From: Nodularia sp. NIES-3585 | GTDB taxonomy: Bacteria > Cyanobacteriota > Cyanobacteriia > Cyanobacteriales > Nostocaceae | Direction: 5' to 3' | Assembly: GCF_002218065.1 (NCBI RefSeq) | Contig: NZ_BDUB01000002.1 | Coordinates: 1-64,000, forward strand | Length of the DNA: 64,000 bases | Shown: in pieces, positions 1 through 7,896 of the stretch | Layout: every line of letters starts with the position of its first letter | How positions within the stretch are numbered: the stretch's first letter is position 1 | Notes under the pieces: model-generated | Databases searched by the model: none | The model's input: the letters and a program-made list of their open reading frames with translations, nothing else | What the model was told of the DNA's origin: nothing | Program-made: the position numbers and the translations under genes

Positions 1-331
1 ATTCTGAGTTTGGGCAGTCCCAATGGACACGCGCTGTATAATCCCTGTCAAATTCTGTGCCGCACTGGGGACACCTACCCGTGAACATAGGATGCCAGTC
101 AATCAATTCTAACTGTTGCTCTGGTGTCCAACGTTGCTGGGGCTGCACAATTAACTCACCATTGTAATAACTTGCCCCTTCTGGTTCCCACTGTTCTTCT
201 ACTTCGGCGTTGGGGTCTTCTCTAAAGTCTAAGCAGCTGTCACCAGTTATCCCATCTGGATGAACAGCACAGATAAGATAGGGGTTATGTGAGTAAAGCA
301 GACAGCGATCGCACTCTGGAAGTTTTGGCAT
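1..331 (-). CDS. Hypothetical zinc-ribbon-like protein, C-terminus cut by window edge
   Basis: The minus-strand frame runs open from an ATG at 331 to the first base, giving 110 residues with no stop. The start reads MPKLPECDRCLLYSH. A CxxC pair (C7, C10) is followed by further Cys and His residues (C21, H24), and a second CPQCG knuckle lies about 90 residues in, so a metal-binding ribbon is likely. The sequence is rich in acidic and aromatic residues and has no membrane segment. I do not recognise a named family, and the function is unknown. The frame stays open with sensible composition and paired cysteines, so it is probably a real gene rather than a chance frame. Confidence 0.6.
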   Translation of the reverse strand, partial: MPKLPECDRCLLYSHNPYLICAVHPDGITGDSCLDFREDPNAEVEEQWEPEGASYYNGELIVQPQQRWTPEQQLELIDWHPMFTGRCPQCGTEFDRDYTARVHWDCPNSE

Positions 332-866
332 AGTACAGTTATACACCCTCTTTTTTCCCTTAAGAATGATGAGTTACCCACAAGATAAGCAATCATAGCT
401 TTTCCCTTAAGAATTTTGTGGTGACTTGAATCATGCAATTAGGCCACAAGACCCTAGACACAACAAAAACCCCACGGGTCAGGTGAGGTTAGCTTTTAGG
501 GTTTCTTTTATCAGTACAAAGGTACTATAAATAGTAGAGGATGGCAAGTGCGATTATTTACACTGTGCGATCGCTAATTTTCCTCGCTTGAATTTCAGGA
601 AACAGGCGTTAGCGGCTCTTATCGTAGATATCGCTCTTGTCAGTAAACCACAAACTTTGGGAAACTAACGTAAAAACAAGGGTTACAGCCCTCGTGAACA
701 AAGAGGTAAGTAGCATTAGTTTAAGAGCGATCGCCTTTAGGTTACTAGTGCCATCGGCTAAAATGCTCACTAATACGTTGTTTTGTGGTATGCCTGCATT
801 TATCTGAAATGTCCGCATGGCAAGGCTTCAAAAAAACTTTTTGGTTTACTGCTTGTACGAAAATTC
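332..866. other. Intergenic region with short repeats
   Basis: No convincing gene is seen in this 535 bp stretch. It carries two copies of CCCTTAAGAAT (357-367 and 404-414), which recur in the opposite orientation at 3421-3431 and 3468-3478. Two HIP1 octamers also lie here. Open frames in this stretch look like chance. Confidence 0.5.
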
Positions 867-1505
867 TTAAACGCTGTTGGCGTAGTTGTATTTGCCTCCA
901 CGTTCAAGGGCGCGTTCGTAAGCAGGTCGTGCATGGATGCGTTCGATAAATTGCTTAATCTTTGGTCGGCTCTCAATGAGTTCGGCTTGCATAGCAACCA
1001 ATTCCAGAGGAAAGCTCATTTGGATATCGGCGGCGGTAAATTCTTCGCCTACAAACCACGTACTCTTACCAAGTTCAGCTTCTATGTAATCAAAGTGAAG
1101 CTTAATTTGGGGCGTGATAAATGCGTCGTTTGCCCTGCTATCCCCTGCCCCAAAGCGGTTAAAGATGAGGTTCATTACCAGAGGTGGCATTGCCGAACCT
1201 TCGGCGTAATGCAGCCAATATGTGTAGCGCAAACGCTCTGGCGTACCGGATTTTGGGATTAACTGACCATTGCCGTAGCTCTCTACTATGTATTCGATGA
1301 TAGCACCCGACTCAGCAACAGTCACTTCTGCATCTGTAATCACTGGTGACTTGCCAAGCGGATGGACTTGGCGCAGCGATGCTGGTGCTAACATCGTTTT
1401 CTGGTCACGTTCGTAGAACTTGATATCGTATTCGATGTCTAATTCTTCAAGTAGCCATAGCACACGCTGTGAGCGCGAGTTGTTGAGATGATGGACAACG
1501 ATCAT
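867..1505 (-). CDS. Glutathione S-transferase
   Basis: This 212-residue protein has the two-domain layout of soluble glutathione S-transferases, which conjugate glutathione to electrophiles or reduce peroxides in the cytoplasm. The N-terminal thioredoxin-like half (about 1-80) shows the order expected: HHLNNSRSQRVLWLLEELD, then HPLGKSPVI with the cis-proline, then the glutathione-contacting ESGAIIEYI. The all-helical C-terminal half includes FTAADIQMSFPLE, the usual N-capping box region. Length is typical for the family. It stands alone with no close partner, and a weak purine stretch precedes the ATG. The substrate cannot be judged. The cytosolic GST assignment is firm. Confidence 0.9.
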   Translation of the reverse strand: MIVVHHLNNSRSQRVLWLLEELDIEYDIKFYERDQKTMLAPASLRQVHPLGKSPVITDAEVTVAESGAIIEYIVESYGNGQLIPKSGTPERLRYTYWLHYAEGSAMPPLVMNLIFNRFGAGDSRANDAFITPQIKLHFDYIEAELGKSTWFVGEEFTAADIQMSFPLELVAMQAELIESRPKIKQFIERIHARPAYERALERGGKYNYANSV

Positions 1506-1642
1506 AATAGCTACTTTTTGTTATCTGCTTTTGCTCATCTCAAAGTATCATCAGTTCCCCTACTTTTCATCTATCTGGTGGTTTGCCCTGGGTATAATGC
1601 AGCGTTTGACTCGCCTGTATTATTAAGTTACTTTTAAGAATT

Positions 1643-1861
1643 TCAGGAGATGAGCGATTGATGCTTCACCAAACGCACAGATAACGCCTCAGCCGCATAC
1701 TGGGATATTGCCCCCACATTGTTTACACCTCGCTCAAGTGCTAACCCTCGTGAATCAGCCTGCCAATCTAACCCCTGCTTGGTAGCTAACCAATTAAATA
1801 GATGTTCAGCAAAGCGACTGCGGTAATAATTGCCTGTACACAGAAACAAGATTTTATTCAT
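1643..1861 (-). pseudogene. Low-molecular-weight protein tyrosine phosphatase, 3'-truncated
   Basis: The first 72 residues from the ATG at 1861 match the N-terminal half of low-molecular-weight phosphotyrosine phosphatases, including the P-loop CTGNYYRS, which fits the CX5RS signature. The family is normally about 140-160 residues and needs a late Asp-Pro loop as general acid. Here the frame stops after VKHQSLIS and that half is missing, so an active enzyme is unlikely. The ATG overlaps the stop of the upstream nuclease frame as ATGA, so the two could be co-translated. I read it as a remnant, although a short expressed peptide cannot be excluded. Confidence 0.65.
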
Positions 1862-2178
1862 TGAGTTGACCAAATGATTTTCAGTAAGCCTACGATTTGT
1901 TCGGCAAATGGTTGGTCATCTAGCAAATTGTCATAATAGCGAGTTAACTGCTGAATAACATACCTATCTTCGGCGTTTTTAAGTTCTATAATTATTAATT
2001 GTCTCGTCTCGTTCAATGCCAAGATATCGCAGACCTCGCCTTTAACAGCGTACTGTCGCTTTAGCGGGGTAAATCCTAATAACTGCTGTAGGTTGTCCCA
2101 AATAAAATCTTCTAGTGCGAATTCTGATGCAAATTCCCAACCCTCACCCGTTTTTCTTAAAGCAGCACCAGCTAGCAT
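1858..2178 (-). pseudogene. NucS-like (DUF91-type) nuclease domain, probably 3'-truncated
   Basis: The 106-residue product has a PD-(D/E)XK nuclease core: FIWDNLQQLLG, then GEVCDILAL with the catalytic Asp, then LIIIELKNAE with the Glu-x-Lys pair, then QQLTRYYDNLL. This order is that of the NucS/DUF91 C-terminal nuclease domain, which cuts mismatched or branched DNA. The conserved block continues further in the relatives I know, but here it ends abruptly in IVGLLKIIWSTQ and runs into the phosphatase start, which suggests a deletion joined two gene ends. It could still fold as a minimal nuclease. Confidence 0.55.
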
Positions 2179-2245
2179 AGTTCTCGATCAGCGTCAAAAA
2201 ATCAAGCCACAGTTAGCTTACCCTGAAATCAGCAAGGTTGCGATT

Positions 2246-2303
2246 GAACAGGAGCGATTGCCTCCGGCACAGCGCTCCGCGCTATCGCCTTCGGTGGGCG
2301 GTT
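2246..2303. repeat. Palindromic small dispersed repeat
   Basis: A GC-rich block with GCGATTGCCTCCGG, GCGCTCCGCGCTATCGCC and GGGCGG segments. Closely related blocks occur at about 5635-5692 and, as a fragment, at 6758-6775. It is typical of small dispersed repeats in Nostoc-type genomes. The frames crossing it are not genes. Confidence 0.55.
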
Positions 2304-2448
2304 ACGCCATATAAAAGATATATTATAAACCCATCGGCTCACGTAGAAATAGGTTCTAAACTTCAAGAATATGATAATTGGAGTTGGTGACAAACTACAA
2401 ATTATATTAGGATAAATCTAATTTAACAGTACATAATCAAGGGAGCAT

Positions 2449-2979
2449 ATGCAAGCACAAAAGAAGTGGAAAATTTATGAAGAAGTTACAAAGCAATTGT
2501 TACAAGATATTAAATATTTTGTAGGAATAAGCCATGTAGAATCAAAACAAAAAATTCAGGGACAATCTGGCACTAAATGGGAAGTTGATGTTATTGCCTA
2601 TGACAACAATACAGGTAAAACAATTTTGGTGGAATGCAAGAACTGGAAAAACACTGTATCACAAGAAACATTAGGAGGTTTTGCATACAGAATAAAAGAT
2701 ACCGATTCAGAAGGGGGAATAATTGTAACAACAATCGGACTTCAAGAAGGTGCAAGTAAAATAGCCCAGCATGAAAAAATAACTGAAATTAAATTAACAA
2801 TTGAGATAACAGATTATGACGATGACTACATTGCAAAATTAAGTAATCAAATATTTATTAAGCTTACTGATACTATGCCCGGATGTAGTGTTATTCCTGG
2901 TATATCATCTGTGACAATTACTCCCTATAAATTCTCAAATTCCTCAGATATTGAAGTAGCAGACACTCTAAACTCATAA
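2449..2979 (+). CDS. Mrr-like restriction endonuclease-fold protein
   Basis: This is a 176-residue protein whose N-terminal 110 residues look like the Mrr_cat fold. An early Glu lies in YEEVTKQLL, followed by GTKWEVDVIAY with the metal-binding Asp, ILVECKNWKN with the Glu-x-Lys pair, and a helix starting SQETLGGF. Proteins of this class cut foreign, often methylated, DNA or act in DNA repair. The remaining 60 residues are unassigned. A GGGAG stretch lies just upstream of the ATG with unusually short spacing. It is a single gene with its own upstream region and no methylase partner, so a modification-dependent or orphan nuclease is more likely than a classical R-M pair. Confidence 0.7.
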   Translation: MQAQKKWKIYEEVTKQLLQDIKYFVGISHVESKQKIQGQSGTKWEVDVIAYDNNTGKTILVECKNWKNTVSQETLGGFAYRIKDTDSEGGIIVTTIGLQEGASKIAQHEKITEIKLTIEITDYDDDYIAKLSNQIFIKLTDTMPGCSVIPGISSVTITPYKFSNSSDIEVADTLNS

Positions 2980-3073
2980 AATTTTCATGAAGTTTGAGTG
3001 TGCGATCGCCCTCCCTATTCTTGAGGAAAATCAGAACTACTAACAGCAAAAATTCTTAATCAGAGGTAAGACC

Positions 3074-3370
3074 ATGCAGGAAATTCAACAAGCGGTAACA
3101 TTATTTTTTATGACCTTTATTTATGTACTGATGTTTTTGGCTTTCATCCCCGCACTAAAACTAGGTTGGATATTAAAAGAATGGTCTTTAGGTTTAGCAA
3201 TTATTTGTTATCTATTTGCTAATTCCACACCACCCCATGATATACCTAGCATCATCTTAAATGCTTGTGCCTTGAGTGCAATGTTTGGCTTGCTGATCAT
3301 GTATATTCCCTACTGGTTTAGAAGTTGGGGTTCTGTTCGCAGAGAGTTAAGACTATTACTACAGGTTTAG
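3074..3370 (+). CDS. Small multi-pass membrane protein, unknown
   Basis: A 98-residue protein with about three hydrophobic segments (roughly 8-30, 36-52 and 62-84) and a basic C-terminal tail (WGSVRRELRLL) that probably faces the cytoplasm. A GAGGTAAG ribosome-binding stretch sits at a good distance before the ATG. No family is recognised. Confidence 0.6.
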   Translation: MQEIQQAVTLFFMTFIYVLMFLAFIPALKLGWILKEWSLGLAIICYLFANSTPPHDIPSIILNACALSAMFGLLIMYIPYWFRSWGSVRRELRLLLQV

Positions 3371-3420
3371 GAATGTAAAAGGGTGTAGAGTATGCGCCCG
3401 CCAGTGGTTATCGCTCCGCC

Positions 3421-3478
3421 ATTCTTAAGGGAAAACCCAAGCGATCGCCCCACCTCATCCCCAGCAAATTCTTAAGGG
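3421..3478. repeat. Pair of ATTCTTAAGGG motifs
   Basis: The 11-mer ATTCTTAAGGG occurs at 3421-3431 and 3468-3478, and its reverse complement at 357-367 and 404-414. The spacing of starts is 47 bp in both places, so the two loci appear related. They may be duplicated upstream segments or a small mobile repeat. Confidence 0.45.
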
Positions 3479-3485
3479 AAATTTC

Positions 3486-3671
3486 ATGACCTATTGGCTA
3501 TTTCAGGGCAACCCCAAATATTACCGCATCATAGACGGTATCCGCGACTTTGAGCAGATGCCCTGGCTTGTCACACGCTATGCCAAAGACATTAGTCCTG
3601 GTGATGGGGTGCTGATTTGGAAATCAGGGGATAAGGCGGGAATGCTTTACGGCTCTAATCTCAGCAATTAG
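3486..3671 (+). pseudogene. EVE-domain protein, N-terminal fragment
   Basis: The 61 residues start MTYWLFQGNPKYYRI and continue through MPWLVTRYAKDI and GDGVLIWKSGDKAGM, which is the N-terminal half of the EVE (PUA-like) domain thought to bind modified bases. The family is about 140-150 residues. Here the frame leaves the conserved sequence after AGM and stops, so the second half of the fold is missing. A gene remnant is most likely. Confidence 0.65.
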
Positions 3672-3909
3672 ATGCTGGAAAAGAGATTTATCTGAATGTT
3701 TCAATATATTAAAGAATTGTCATGAAAAATGATGGAAAATACATTAGTCGATAAAACCTTCCGCGACAGCAATGGCGAAATTGTTTTAGCTCAGATGCCA
3801 AACCTACCGCTTATTGTGTGGATAGTAGCTAGTTTACTTACTCTGGTTTTTACCAGTGGCAAAATCAATGCAGTCCTAGATGTATTAGCAAATGGTTCCT
3901 TATTTACTT

Positions 3910-5414
3910 CTGGAGTTTAGACTAAATAGCCGAAATCAAAGGAAAAAATAAGGGGTGTGATTGAACACAGTCCCCCTATTAGCAGAAACTGAGAGCAGAA
4001 CTACCAACTCTCATCTGCCAATATGAAATGTGCCAAACTAAAAGAATTCCGTCAAGCAGCGTACAACCACTTAGGTAGAGCGCATGATGTAACTTTTGAA
4101 CTAATGGATGCAATATTGCTGACTCGTAACGCCTACAGTTTGGCAGATTTATCGCTATCACCAGTATTTAGACGGAAGTGGCCAAGTATCTATGAGGCAT
4201 TACAAGATAGCAGACCACAGCGACAAAAGTTGATGCAGTTATACATCAAACAAGTGCCAACGCAGGAACGTCTGTTGTTAGTAGGTGACCATACCGCCTG
4301 GTCGCGTCCGGATGCAGTAACCCTACAAGAAAGGACAATTGAACACAGCAGTGTCACAGTAGCGGGAAACAAACCAATTACCATTGGTCACGGATATAGC
4401 ACCATTGCTTGGATACCAGAAGATTCGGGGAGTTGGGCGTTACCCTTAAGACATGAGCGAATTACCAGTTGGGAAAACCCGATACAGAAGGCAACTTGGC
4501 AACTACAACAAGTGTGTGAAAATTTACCAACTAGACCAATTTCGGTTTGGGATAGTGAGTATGGCTGCGCCCCTTTCTTGTTGAAGACGGCCAATATCAA
4601 AGCAGACATTCTTGTCCGGTTGCGTTCAAATCTTTGTTTGTGGAGCGCACCACCGCCATATTGTGGGAAGGGAAGACCCAGGAAGCACGGTGACAAATTC
4701 AAACTGAATGAATCCTCTACATGGAGCGAAGTCACTCAAAGTTTAGAGGTGAACCATCCCAAGCTAGGAAGAGTCAAGGTGAGGTTATGGTCAAATTTAC
4801 ACTTCCGTAAAACTGCTACACGCCCCATGTCCCTCATCAGGGTTGAACGTCTAGATGAACAAGGCAATTTGAGGGGATCAAAACCTTTGTGGTTGGCTTG
4901 GGTTGGGGAACAAATGCCGACCTTAGAAGAAGTTTGGCAACTTTACCTGCGGCGCTTTACTGTTGAACATTGGTATCGTTTTTTAAAGCAACGCCTACAC
5001 TGGACATTGCCCAAGCTTAGTACCCCTAAGCAATGTGACCGTTGGAGCGACCTCATGCCTCTAATGACTTGGGAATTGTGGTTGGCTCGTGATATCGTTA
5101 CTGACAACCCTCTACCCTGGCAGAAGTCATTAGACAAAATGACCCCTGGAAGGGTTGCCCAGGCGATGGGGAGCATTTTTGCGGTGATTGCTACTCCTGC
5201 CCGTTCACCCAAACCTCGTGGAAAGTCTCCAGGTTGGAAGACCGGACAACCTCGCCAACGTAGAATTCGCTATCCCATAGTCAAAAAGACTACAACAAAA
5301 CCCCGCAAAAAGCAGCCGGAACCTGTTTAGGGTTGTAGATTTTCATGCCAGAAGCCTGTTTCTTTTCAACTCAGCGTTGCTGGGTCGTTTCTTGTTGCTT
5401 AGTCTAAACTCCAG
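3910..5414 (+). mobile_element. Insertion sequence, IS4/IS701-like, 1505 bp
   Basis: The element has perfect 16 bp terminal inverted repeats, CTGGAGTTTAGACTAA on the left and its complement on the right, flanked by the direct duplication TTACTT (3904-3909 and 5415-5420). One transposase gene fills it. Clean ends and an intact transposase suggest a recent insertion. Confidence 0.85.
4023..5330 (+). CDS. Transposase, IS4/IS701-like DDE
   Basis: This 435-residue DDE transposase catalyses cut-and-paste movement of the surrounding IS. Candidate catalytic residues sit in LLVGDHTAWSRPD, ISVWDSEYGC and YLRRFTVEHWYRFLKQRL. The last shows the Y-(2)-R-(3)-E-(6)-K spacing typical of the IS4 superfamily. 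The C-terminus is strongly basic (RQRRIRYPIVKKTTTKPRKK) and probably binds DNA. It looks full length. It resembles a group widespread in cyanobacteria, but I cannot name the exact IS. Confidence 0.85.
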   Translation: MKCAKLKEFRQAAYNHLGRAHDVTFELMDAILLTRNAYSLADLSLSPVFRRKWPSIYEALQDSRPQRQKLMQLYIKQVPTQERLLLVGDHTAWSRPDAVTLQERTIEHSSVTVAGNKPITIGHGYSTIAWIPEDSGSWALPLRHERITSWENPIQKATWQLQQVCENLPTRPISVWDSEYGCAPFLLKTANIKADILVRLRSNLCLWSAPPPYCGKGRPRKHGDKFKLNESSTWSEVTQSLEVNHPKLGRVKVRLWSNLHFRKTATRPMSLIRVERLDEQGNLRGSKPLWLAWVGEQMPTLEEVWQLYLRRFTVEHWYRFLKQRLHWTLPKLSTPKQCDRWSDLMPLMTWELWLARDIVTDNPLPWQKSLDKMTPGRVAQAMGSIFAVIATPARSPKPRGKSPGWKTGQPRQRRIRYPIVKKTTTKPRKKQPEPV

Positions 5415-5515
5415 TTACTTGGGCATGGATGGAATTATTTCAAGGCGTTAATTACTTTCGCAGAGCGCTAGGTCTTGCTGTATTTATTGGTATTATTGGC
5501 TCAAAAATTCTGTAG

Positions 5516-5833
5516 ATTACATTGCCGAATATTTGGAGACAGTGATATTCTCACAAGCGATTCGGTGCGGTGGGCGAAGCGCTTTTAGCGGGGCTTTGCC
5601 CATCGCCTTTCATTATTAAGAGAAATCCCAAGCAGCGATTGCCTCCTCCAGGTGCGCTCCGCGCTATCGCCTACGGCGGGGATACCGTAGGCGAATTCAT
5701 TGTAAGGGTGATTTTTGGAAACTTTCGTTGGCGGATTGCCACGACAGTGCAAGGATTTCCAGTGTTTAGAAATATTTCGCCAACAGTATCCGGGGCTTTT
5801 GTTCGCTGATTTTGAAATTCAAATTTCAAAAGA
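5516..5833. repeat. Intergenic stretch with dispersed palindromic repeats
   Basis: No gene is seen here. It contains two GC-rich palindromic blocks (about 5559-5611 and 5635-5692). The second is closely related to 2246-2303 and shares GCGCTCCGCGCTATCGCC. A chance frame runs through both blocks and was discounted. Confidence 0.5.
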
Positions 5834-6235
5834 TTAGTTGATTTTCTTCGTGGCGATGGTCTCCAGATGTTTTTTCAATGTATATGGACAATCAGGAGTT
5901 TTAAGCTTGTTGGCATAGGGCAATTGATAAGCTGCCCAAAGCTGCCACCGCAAAACATCAACTCCAATTGTTGAACTACCAAATTGCACTCGACAGTCCT
6001 TATCTGGGTTTTCAATGATATTTTTGATAATTGTGTTTACCGCTTCCATCTTGAGATTATTCGGTATTCCCAGCATTAGTTTTGTCAACCACTGTTTTAT
6101 TTGTGGAGATTCCAACCACTGTTTTATTTCGTCAGCTTTCGGATTGAGGCGATTGGCTATTAGCTTTGTTCTTTCTTTATTGTCTGGCATTTTATCTGGA
6201 AACATTTGATGAGGATAGGTAGCTATATTTGACAT
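5834..6235 (-). CDS. Hypothetical protein
   Basis: A 133-residue soluble protein with no signal peptide or membrane span. It is rich in Lys, Asn and Ile, with Trp residues at regular positions (KQWLESPQIKQWLTKL) that suggest a helical fold. The start is preceded by an A-rich AGAAAAGAAA stretch. No family is recognised. It is a single-gene unit. Confidence 0.55.
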   Translation of the reverse strand: MSNIATYPHQMFPDKMPDNKERTKLIANRLNPKADEIKQWLESPQIKQWLTKLMLGIPNNLKMEAVNTIIKNIIENPDKDCRVQFGSSTIGVDVLRWQLWAAYQLPYANKLKTPDCPYTLKKHLETIATKKIN

Positions 6236-6382
6236 TTTCTTTTCTATAAATTAAATGAATTAAATATATTATATACGATAATTATTACAGCTATTGCTAA
6301 TATTTAGTTAGAAAATTGACAAAAAATACTAGGCTTTCGGGGATAGAAACCCTATCTGCTACACCTTCTTTAAAATGGCAGC

Positions 6383-6571
6383 ATGAACAAGTTCCAAATT
6401 AAACTTCTTTGTGCAATTGACGGCTATATTCTCCTCGTATTTTATACGAATGGGAAATGCTGGCATTTTCGCGTTATTAGTCCAGATGGTTTGGTTTATG
6501 TCTCAGAGAAGATTTTCTACACCCTTCAAGCAGCAAGAGAGGCTGGCATCAATTGGGTACGTGGTGTTTAA
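6383..6571 (+). CDS. Possible small protein, unknown
   Basis: A 62-residue frame (MNKFQIKLLCAIDGYILL) with composition like a real small protein and a regular SPDGLVYVSEKIFYTLQAA segment. It has no clear ribosome-binding site and no recognised family. It lies just before a possible MITE. The coding assignment is uncertain. Confidence 0.35.
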   Translation: MNKFQIKLLCAIDGYILLVFYTNGKCWHFRVISPDGLVYVSEKIFYTLQAAREAGINWVRGV

Positions 6572-6600
6572 GCAGGATTCATCACAACCTCCTCAAGGAT

Positions 6601-6755
6601 CTGACTTTTCACGGCATCTGGAAAACGCCATTTTGAGCTTTTCTCAAAACCTGGGTTCTACGTTAGCCATTTTCATTAACTTATATCTATGGAGAATTAG
6701 CCTGTGGAAAAAGTCACGTTGTTTCGCGGTTTGAGGACTTCCCGTGAAAAGTCAG
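6601..6755. mobile_element. Possible MITE with 14 bp inverted ends
   Basis: CTGACTTTTCACGG at 6601-6614 is exactly complementary to 6742-6755. The 127 bp between carry no gene. CCTCAAGG just before the left end and CCTCTAGG just after the right end differ at one base and might be a decayed target duplication. It could be a non-autonomous element or simply a long inverted repeat. Confidence 0.4.
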
Positions 6756-6855
6756 CCTCTAGGTGCGCTCCGCTTAATTGAATTTTTAATTTTTACCCAC
6801 GAGTAACGAAATAATCAGGGTTTCAGGCGAAAGATCATACTTTATTACTAGAAAA

Positions 6856-6883
6856 AGATAGTAATAAAGTTGATTGTTTTTTG
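6856..6883 (+). repeat. 28 bp direct repeat, copy 1, upstream of the T4SS operon
   Basis: The 28 bases beginning AGATAGTAATAAAGTTGATT and ending in a T run are repeated exactly at 43980-44007 in the same orientation. Copy 1 is 58 bp before the first T4SS gene and copy 2 is 47 bp before another gene. A shared promoter or operator is plausible. Confidence 0.6.
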
Positions 6884-6917
6884 GAAACAAGAAGTTCATA
6901 GTGGTTGCATACCAACC

Positions 6918-6933
6918 AAATCGCGTTGCTCCC
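6918..6933. mobile_element. Relic of an ISKra4-type terminal repeat
   Basis: AAATCGCGTTGCTCCC is identical to the last 16 bases of the ISKra4-type elements in this window. It is preceded by ACCAACC, which also precedes the right end of the copy at 54853-56827 but with five extra bases between. No matching left end was found. It lies 8 bp before the start of the first T4SS gene. Confidence 0.5.
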
Positions 6934-6941
6934 AAGAAATT

Positions 6942-7520
6942 ATGCGAACATACTTTGGAGAAGAAACAGGAGCAGTACTCCCCCCTGCTCAAAGAAATAA
7001 AGTTGCAGAAACTGGCACGCTAACAATGATGTTTGCTGCTGGTGCGCTGATGATCGTTGAAATGTCAGTTCACCAAATTCTGTTAGGTGGATTCATGATC
7101 CTGGCAGCAATCATTATCGCCCTACCGAAAGAATCTCAATTACTCTTAACTAATTTTGAGAAATTGCAGCGTAAACATGGCGTTAACCTCTACGGCATAT
7201 TATTTTCAATACTGACAATAATTTGCTTTTTAGATTTTGCCACATCGCCTGCGAGCGCGCAGTTTTTCAATAACGCGCAGACCTGGATGAACCAGAGCTT
7301 CGGCACCGCAGCAGGTAACAACCAAACAACGGAAGTAATCGATTTAGTTTTTAATTTGCTACGTGGCTTATTCCTAATATATGTAGGAATAGCCTTAGTC
7401 CAAATCGTCCAAGCGGCTCGTAACGACGAGGATTGGAAGACACTTGCGAGAACCCCATTGATTATTGTATTGGCTGTATTCGTCGGCGATTTAGTAACAG
7501 GATTGCTCGTTGGAGTTTAG
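6942..7520 (+). CDS. VirB2/TrbC-like pilin candidate of the conjugative T4SS
   Basis: From the ATG at 6942 the protein is 192 residues. Hydrophobic segments lie near 23-58 and 76-94, the latter followed by the signal-peptidase-like ATSPASAQ. The mature part, FFNNAQTWMNQSFG onward, holds two more hydrophobic stretches separated by the charged loop AARNDEDWKTLART. That is the size and topology of a VirB2-type pilin joined to an unusual membrane leader. It opens the T4SS operon, and a hairpin follows the stop. An upstream in-frame start at 6870 would run through an IS relic, so I chose 6942. The identity rests mainly on position and topology. Confidence 0.55.
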   Translation: MRTYFGEETGAVLPPAQRNKVAETGTLTMMFAAGALMIVEMSVHQILLGGFMILAAIIIALPKESQLLLTNFEKLQRKHGVNLYGILFSILTIICFLDFATSPASAQFFNNAQTWMNQSFGTAAGNNQTTEVIDLVFNLLRGLFLIYVGIALVQIVQAARNDEDWKTLARTPLIIVLAVFVGDLVTGLLVGV

Positions 7521-7530
7521 ATAGATTTCT

Positions 7531-7555
7531 GGGAGCGATGCCGTCTATCGCTCCC
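7531..7555 (+). promoter_or_regulatory. Intercistronic hairpin after the pilin-like gene
   Basis: GGGAGCGAT (7531-7539) pairs perfectly with ATCGCTCCC (7547-7555) across a 7-base loop. No T run follows, so it looks like an mRNA-stabilising or attenuating hairpin rather than a full terminator. It would allow more pilin than downstream gene product. Confidence 0.55.
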
Positions 7556-7569
7556 TCATAGAACGGAAA

Positions 7570-7896
7570 ATGGCTAAACCTGAAAAAGAATTTCGGACAG
7601 TTAACAAGATTTTGGGGGAGAATCCTAGATTGGGCCCATTTCCAGCCGAGCAAATTTTCCCTTGGCTAGGAATAACCTTATCGAGCATCTTCATTTTCCA
7701 CTACATATTCAATGCAGGGTGGTTAGTCACAGGATTAGTAGCAGCCTGGGGATGCTCAGTGTGGTGGGTACTTTCTGTCAATAAAAATTATTTTGGCAAA
7801 TTTGTGGGTGTTCCTCGGATCAGCAGAGGGTATATGCGTTTTAGATCATTAGTAAATCGACCAACCCATAGTAAAAGACGTAAGTTTAGAAAATGA
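7570..7896 (+). CDS. VirB3-like T4SS inner-membrane protein candidate
   Basis: A 108-residue protein with a hydrophilic N-terminus, a hydrophobic block at about 31-68 (two short spans, WLGITLSSIFIFHYIF and GWLVTGLVAAWGCSVWWVL) and a very basic tail ending SKRRKFRK. Size, topology and placement directly before the VirB4-like ATPase, with a 4 bp ATGA overlap, fit VirB3, which anchors VirB4 and helps pilus assembly. Sequence similarity alone would not prove it. Confidence 0.5.
   Translation: MAKPEKEFRTVNKILGENPRLGPFPAEQIFPWLGITLSSIFIFHYIFNAGWLVTGLVAAWGCSVWWVLSVNKNYFGKFVGVPRISRGYMRFRSLVNRPTHSKRRKFRK

Larger units (their letters stand above)
3729..5515 (+). pseudogene. Small two-pass membrane protein gene split by an IS
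   Basis: The frame from ATG 3729 is interrupted at codon 61 by the insertion sequence at 3910-5414. If the IS and one copy of the TTACTT duplication are removed, the reading frame continues in phase (LANGSLFT then WAWMELFQGVNYFRRALG) to a stop at 5513-5515, giving about 90 residues. The restored protein has two hydrophobic segments, PLIVWIVASLLTLVFTSG and ALGLAVFIGIIGSKIL. The family is not recognised. As it stands the product is a 63-residue truncated form. Confidence 0.8.

Noticed and set aside
609-818. 69-codon minus-strand frame
   Set aside because: It has no family, no good start signal, and spans a HIP1-containing non-coding stretch.
783-1262. Long open frame on the plus strand
   Set aside because: It is antisense to the well-supported glutathione S-transferase gene and shows no domain.
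5570-5809. 79-codon open frame
   Set aside because: It runs through GC-rich dispersed palindromic repeats and has no ribosome-binding site or protein-like composition.
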